Shown here in pieces: positions 6,179 through 8,618 of a stretch of DNA of 8,618 nucleotides (positions within the stretch are counted from its first letter, which is position 1; every line of letters begins with the position of its first letter). The notes under the pieces are model-generated. The model was not told the DNA's origin. It was given only the letters and a program-made list of their open reading frames with translations, and did no database searches. The DNA is from Dasania sp051277005 (GTDB lineage Bacteria > Pseudomonadota > Gammaproteobacteria > Pseudomonadales > Dasaniaceae): assembly GCA_051277005.1 (NCBI GenBank), contig JBNMPS010000118.1:1-8618 (forward strand), in the 5' to 3' direction. A program made the translations under genes and the position numbers.

Positions 6179-7201
6179 GTGTCTAAAACACTAAATGTTG
6201 CTGTTGTAGGGGCTACCGGTGCGGTAGGTGAAGCCATGCTAGAGATTCTGGCTGAACGTAAGTTCCCGATTGAGAAGATTTATGCGCTTGCCAGTGAGCG
6301 CTCTGCAGGTGATACGCTTATGTTTAATGGCAAGGCGGTGATGGTTGAAAATCTGGCTGAATTTGATTTTAGCCAGGTCGATATCGCCTTGTTTTCTGCC
6401 GGTGGCAGTGTCTCGGCTGAGTTTGCGCCCAAAGCGGCAGAGGCGGGGGCGATTGTGATCGATAATACCTCCCACTTTCGTTATGACGACGATATTCCCT
6501 TGGTTATACCTGAAGTAAACCCCGAGGCGGTGGCTGATTACAACAAACGCGGCATTATTGCTAACCCGAACTGCTCAACGATTCAGATGTTAGTAGCCTT
6601 AAAACCTATTCATGATGCGGTAGGCATTAAGCGCATTAACGTTTGTACTTATCAGGCGGTGTCGGGCACCGGCAAAAAGGCGATTAAAGAGTTGGCGGGG
6701 CAAACCGCCCAGCTACTGAATGGCCAGTCACCAGAAGCAGAGGTGTATCCTAAGCAAATTGCCTTTAATGTGATTCCACAAATCGATAGTTTTGAAGAAA
6801 ACGGCTACACCAAAGAAGAGATGAAAATGGTGTGGGAGACACAAAAAATATTTGCTGATCAATCGATTACCATAAATCCTACCTGTGTTCGTGTGCCTGT
6901 ATTCTTTGGTCACAGTGAAGCTATTCACATTGAGACGGCTAAAAAAATCACGGCCCAGCAGGCAACGGAGCTACTCGCTGCTGCTGAAGGTATTGAGCTG
7001 ATTGATGAACATGTCGATGGTGGCTATGCCACGGCGGTAGGTGATGCTTCAGGGCAGGATGCTGTGTATGTAAGTCGTATTCGGGAAGACATTTCCCACT
7101 CTAACGGCCTCAATATGTGGACTGTGTCAGATAATGTACGAAAAGGGGCTGCTTTAAACAGTGTTCAGATCGCCGAAATCTTGCTAAAAAGCTATTTCTA
7201 A
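6179..7201 (+). CDS. asd2: Second aspartate-semialdehyde dehydrogenase, Usg/Asd2 subfamily, active-site intact
   Basis: This 340-residue protein has the ASADH fold: Rossmann loop GATGAVG at residues 11-17, the dimer and substrate segment DNTSHFRYDDDIPLVIPEVN, nucleophile Cys132 in NPNCSTIQ, YQAVSGTGKKA, and catalytic His245 in VFFGHSEA. It belongs to the shorter subfamily that includes E. coli Usg and Vibrio cholerae Asd2, distinct from the upstream Asd. E. coli Usg has lost the Cys (VPDS at that place), whereas this protein keeps it, so an active enzyme is likely. It starts with GTG at 6179; AAGGA (6165-6169) lies inside the end of asd with ideal spacing. Location just upstream of fimV is the usual usg/asd2 place in gammaproteobacteria. 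Whether it backs up the first Asd or serves other conditions cannot be told from the sequence. Confidence 0.95.
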   Translation: MSKTLNVAVVGATGAVGEAMLEILAERKFPIEKIYALASERSAGDTLMFNGKAVMVENLAEFDFSQVDIALFSAGGSVSAEFAPKAAEAGAIVIDNTSHFRYDDDIPLVIPEVNPEAVADYNKRGIIANPNCSTIQMLVALKPIHDAVGIKRINVCTYQAVSGTGKKAIKELAGQTAQLLNGQSPEAEVYPKQIAFNVIPQIDSFEENGYTKEEMKMVWETQKIFADQSITINPTCVRVPVFFGHSEAIHIETAKKITAQQATELLAAAEGIELIDEHVDGGYATAVGDASGQDAVYVSRIREDISHSNGLNMWTVSDNVRKGAALNSVQIAEILLKSYF

Positions 7202-7355
7202 TCAATACTTACGGCAACTAGTAGAGACGCATTCTAGGTTTTTCTACGGTTTCAAGATTTTGATCGTTTGGATGCTTGTTTTTCAAACAATCAACGGATA
7301 TCGGAACAATAAAGATAAAAGCTTACGATAAAGCTAAAGATAGGGAAAAGTAGTG
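7202..7355 (+). other. Intergenic region before fimV, with weak control signals only
   Basis: A stem TAGAG/TTCTA (7222-7226 with 7232-7236, one G-T pair) followed by five T (7239-7243) could be a weak terminator after asd2. TTCAAA (7282-7287) and AACAAT (7305-7310), 17 bp apart, each match four of six promoter consensus bases and could drive fimV. A small dyad TTGTTT/AAACAA lies at 7276-7290. None is strong, so read-through from the leu-asd block into fimV remains possible. AGGGA (7342-7346) is the fimV Shine-Dalgarno. Confidence 0.3.
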
Positions 7356-8618
7356 ATGATGGTGCGTAAAAAGCTTGCGGTTTTGGTGGCAGCGTTGGGT
7401 GCATTGCAGTCCGGTGCAGTCAGTGCGTTGGGGCTAGGAGATATTTCTCTTAATTCAGCGCTTAATCAGCCGATGCAAGCGGAAATCAAATTATTGGATA
7501 CCGGCGATTTAGACCCCTCACAAGTGCTGGTAAAGTTGGGCGCCAAAGAAGACTTTGACAGAGCAGGGGTCAGTCGTGACTTTTTCCTTTCAAATATGCG
7601 TTTCAGCGTTGAGATTGGTGATGATGGCAAAGGCGTCATCAAAATCAAAACCAGAGAGAGTGTGCTTGAGCCTTATCTTGATTTTATCGTTGAGGCTCGT
7701 TGGCCCAGTGGCCGCATCTTACGTGAATACACCGTTCTGCTAGACCTGCCAACATACAGCGCTATTCCCGCGCCTACCGTAACTGCTGCCCCTGTAATCA
7801 CCTCTAATACGCCCTCTTTAAGACAAGCATCAGTTTCAAAAAGCTCACAAAAGAAAAGGGATAATGTATCACGCTCCTCTACTGCTGGAACCTCAGCTAG
7901 GGAGAGCCTTCGGCAAGGTGATTTAAACCCGGGTGAAAACTACCGCGTTCAACGCGATGAAACGCTTTGGGAGATCTCGGCAAAAAGTAAGCCTGCAGGC
8001 CACTCTGTGCAGAAAGCTATGCTGGGTATTCAACGCTTAAATCCACAAGCATTCATTAAAGGTAATATAAACCGCTTAAAAGCGGGTTATGTATTACGCC
8101 TTCCTACGGATGCTGATATTCGAGACATATCTGAAGGTATTGCCCAAAAAGAAGTCGCTAATCAAAATCAAGCCTGGAAAACGGGTGTGTCTAAACCATC
8201 CATGATGTCAAACGCTCCATTGGATGCTTCTGCTCCCACAGCATATGCTGATGAGCGGCCCAGTGAAGATTCTCGCTTGAGTATCACTGGCTCAGGTTCG
8301 TCAACAGGCACAGGCAGTGAGGGGGCTGGAAGCGGTTCCGGGAGTGCGGCCTATAGCGAAGAGCTAGATGCCGCCGAGGAACGATTAGATCAGACCACGC
8401 GCCATAATGAAGAGTTAGCGGGCCGCTTAAATGATATGGAAGCTAAGATGGCGACCTTACAGCGTATACTTGATTTAAAAGAAGATCAGCTGGCGGTATT
8501 GCAAGCAACTAAATCAGATTCATTAGACTCAGCTTCATCTACGCCGACTATTGTGTCTCCTACTCCTAATCCTATATTAGAAACAGAAACAGAAACAGAA
8601 ACAGAAACAGAAACAGAA
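7356..8618 (+). CDS. fimV: FimV pilus-assembly/polar hub protein, N-terminal part (3' end missing)
   Basis: The frame is open from the ATG at 7356 to the window end (421 codons). The adjacent ATG at 7359 gives MVRKKL, closer to family N-termini, so either could be used; AGGGA at 7342-7346 suits the first slightly better. A signal peptide with a likely cut after Ala24 (VSA before LGLG) precedes the conserved FimV domain: LGLGDISLNSALNQPMQAEI, RFSVEI, and EARWPSGRILREYTVLLD. A Ser/Pro-rich linker leads to a LysM domain (about residues 194-251, YRVQRDETLWEISAKS to LRLPT), then a Gly/Ser-rich linker (about 309-332) and a coiled coil (about 333-386). The family bridges peptidoglycan and the inner membrane at the pole, supporting type IV pili, twitching and cyclic-AMP signalling in Pseudomonas. 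The expected membrane helix, TPR and C-terminal FimV domain would lie beyond the window. The visible part ends in a Glu-Thr dipeptide repeat. Confidence 0.95.
   Translation, partial: MMVRKKLAVLVAALGALQSGAVSALGLGDISLNSALNQPMQAEIKLLDTGDLDPSQVLVKLGAKEDFDRAGVSRDFFLSNMRFSVEIGDDGKGVIKIKTRESVLEPYLDFIVEARWPSGRILREYTVLLDLPTYSAIPAPTVTAAPVITSNTPSLRQASVSKSSQKKRDNVSRSSTAGTSARESLRQGDLNPGENYRVQRDETLWEISAKSKPAGHSVQKAMLGIQRLNPQAFIKGNINRLKAGYVLRLPTDADIRDISEGIAQKEVANQNQAWKTGVSKPSMMSNAPLDASAPTAYADERPSEDSRLSITGSGSSTGTGSEGAGSGSGSAAYSEELDAAEERLDQTTRHNEELAGRLNDMEAKMATLQRILDLKEDQLAVLQATKSDSLDSASSTPTIVSPTPNPILETETETETETETE
8580..8618 (+). repeat. GAAACA hexanucleotide tandem repeat inside fimV
   Basis: Six perfect GAAACA units plus GAA run to the last base, so the full length is unknown. 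In the fimV frame they code alternating Glu and Thr from residue 409. The six-base unit keeps the reading frame whatever the copy number, so variation would change linker length and not disrupt the protein. Confidence 0.9.

Noticed and set aside
7555..7743. Short + strand frame within fimV
   Set aside because: It is out of frame with the clear FimV coding sequence, whose signal peptide, domains and continuous frame explain this stretch.
1..8618. Mobile element, CRISPR, tRNA, rRNA or defence genes
   Set aside because: I saw no transposase or integrase motifs, spaced direct repeats, tRNA-like cloverleaf or known defence domains. The window is dominated by core biosynthesis in a conserved order.

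Overview
This window looks like chromosomal DNA from a gammaproteobacterium, most likely a marine relative of Pseudomonas (Pseudomonadales/Cellvibrionales type). The base composition is moderate, with GC in the mid-forties judged by eye. The gene order LysR-type regulator / leuC / leuD / leuB / asd / second asd-like gene / fimV matches what I recall of the Pseudomonas aeruginosa PA3122-PA3115 region. One difference is that nothing lies between leuD and leuB here, whereas P. aeruginosa has a small gene (PA3119) there. The species assignment is inference.

Layout. Positions 2-727 hold the 3' part of a membrane-anchored serine/threonine-kinase-like protein on the + strand, whose start lies outside the window. 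The catalytic loop reads HGN instead of HRD and the APE motif is missing, so it is probably a pseudokinase. It overlaps tail to tail with a LysR-type regulator (709-1590, - strand). Positions 1591-1745 form a divergent control region. It contains a perfect 6-3-6 palindrome with a T-N11-A core (1607-1621) and a good sigma-70-type promoter facing leuC (1644-1672). The palindrome is centred about 65 bp upstream of the predicted leuC transcription start, the usual place for a LysR-type recognition site.

The metabolic block runs from 1746 to 7201: leuC, leuD, leuB, asd and a second aspartate-semialdehyde dehydrogenase, all on the + strand with gaps of 9, 54, 56 and 6 bp. LeuC and LeuD form isopropylmalate isomerase and LeuB is isopropylmalate dehydrogenase, so together they carry out the middle steps of leucine synthesis; leuA is not in the window. 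The two Asd proteins belong to different subfamilies, and both keep the catalytic Cys and His. They act at the aspartate-semialdehyde branch point for lysine/diaminopimelate, threonine and methionine. No strong terminator or promoter interrupts the block, so an operon is plausible.

After a 154-bp gap, fimV starts at 7356 and runs off the right end. It encodes a signal peptide, the conserved FimV N-terminal domain, a LysM domain, a Gly/Ser linker and a coiled coil. The visible part ends inside a GAAACA hexanucleotide repeat that reaches the last base of the window.

I found no mobile element, CRISPR array, tRNA, rRNA or defence island. The region is mostly ordinary core metabolism. The points of interest are the degenerate kinase, the well-placed LysR operator, the repeat-built LeuC N-terminus with its leucine-rich alternative frame, the paired intact Asd paralogues, and the FimV Glu-Thr repeat.
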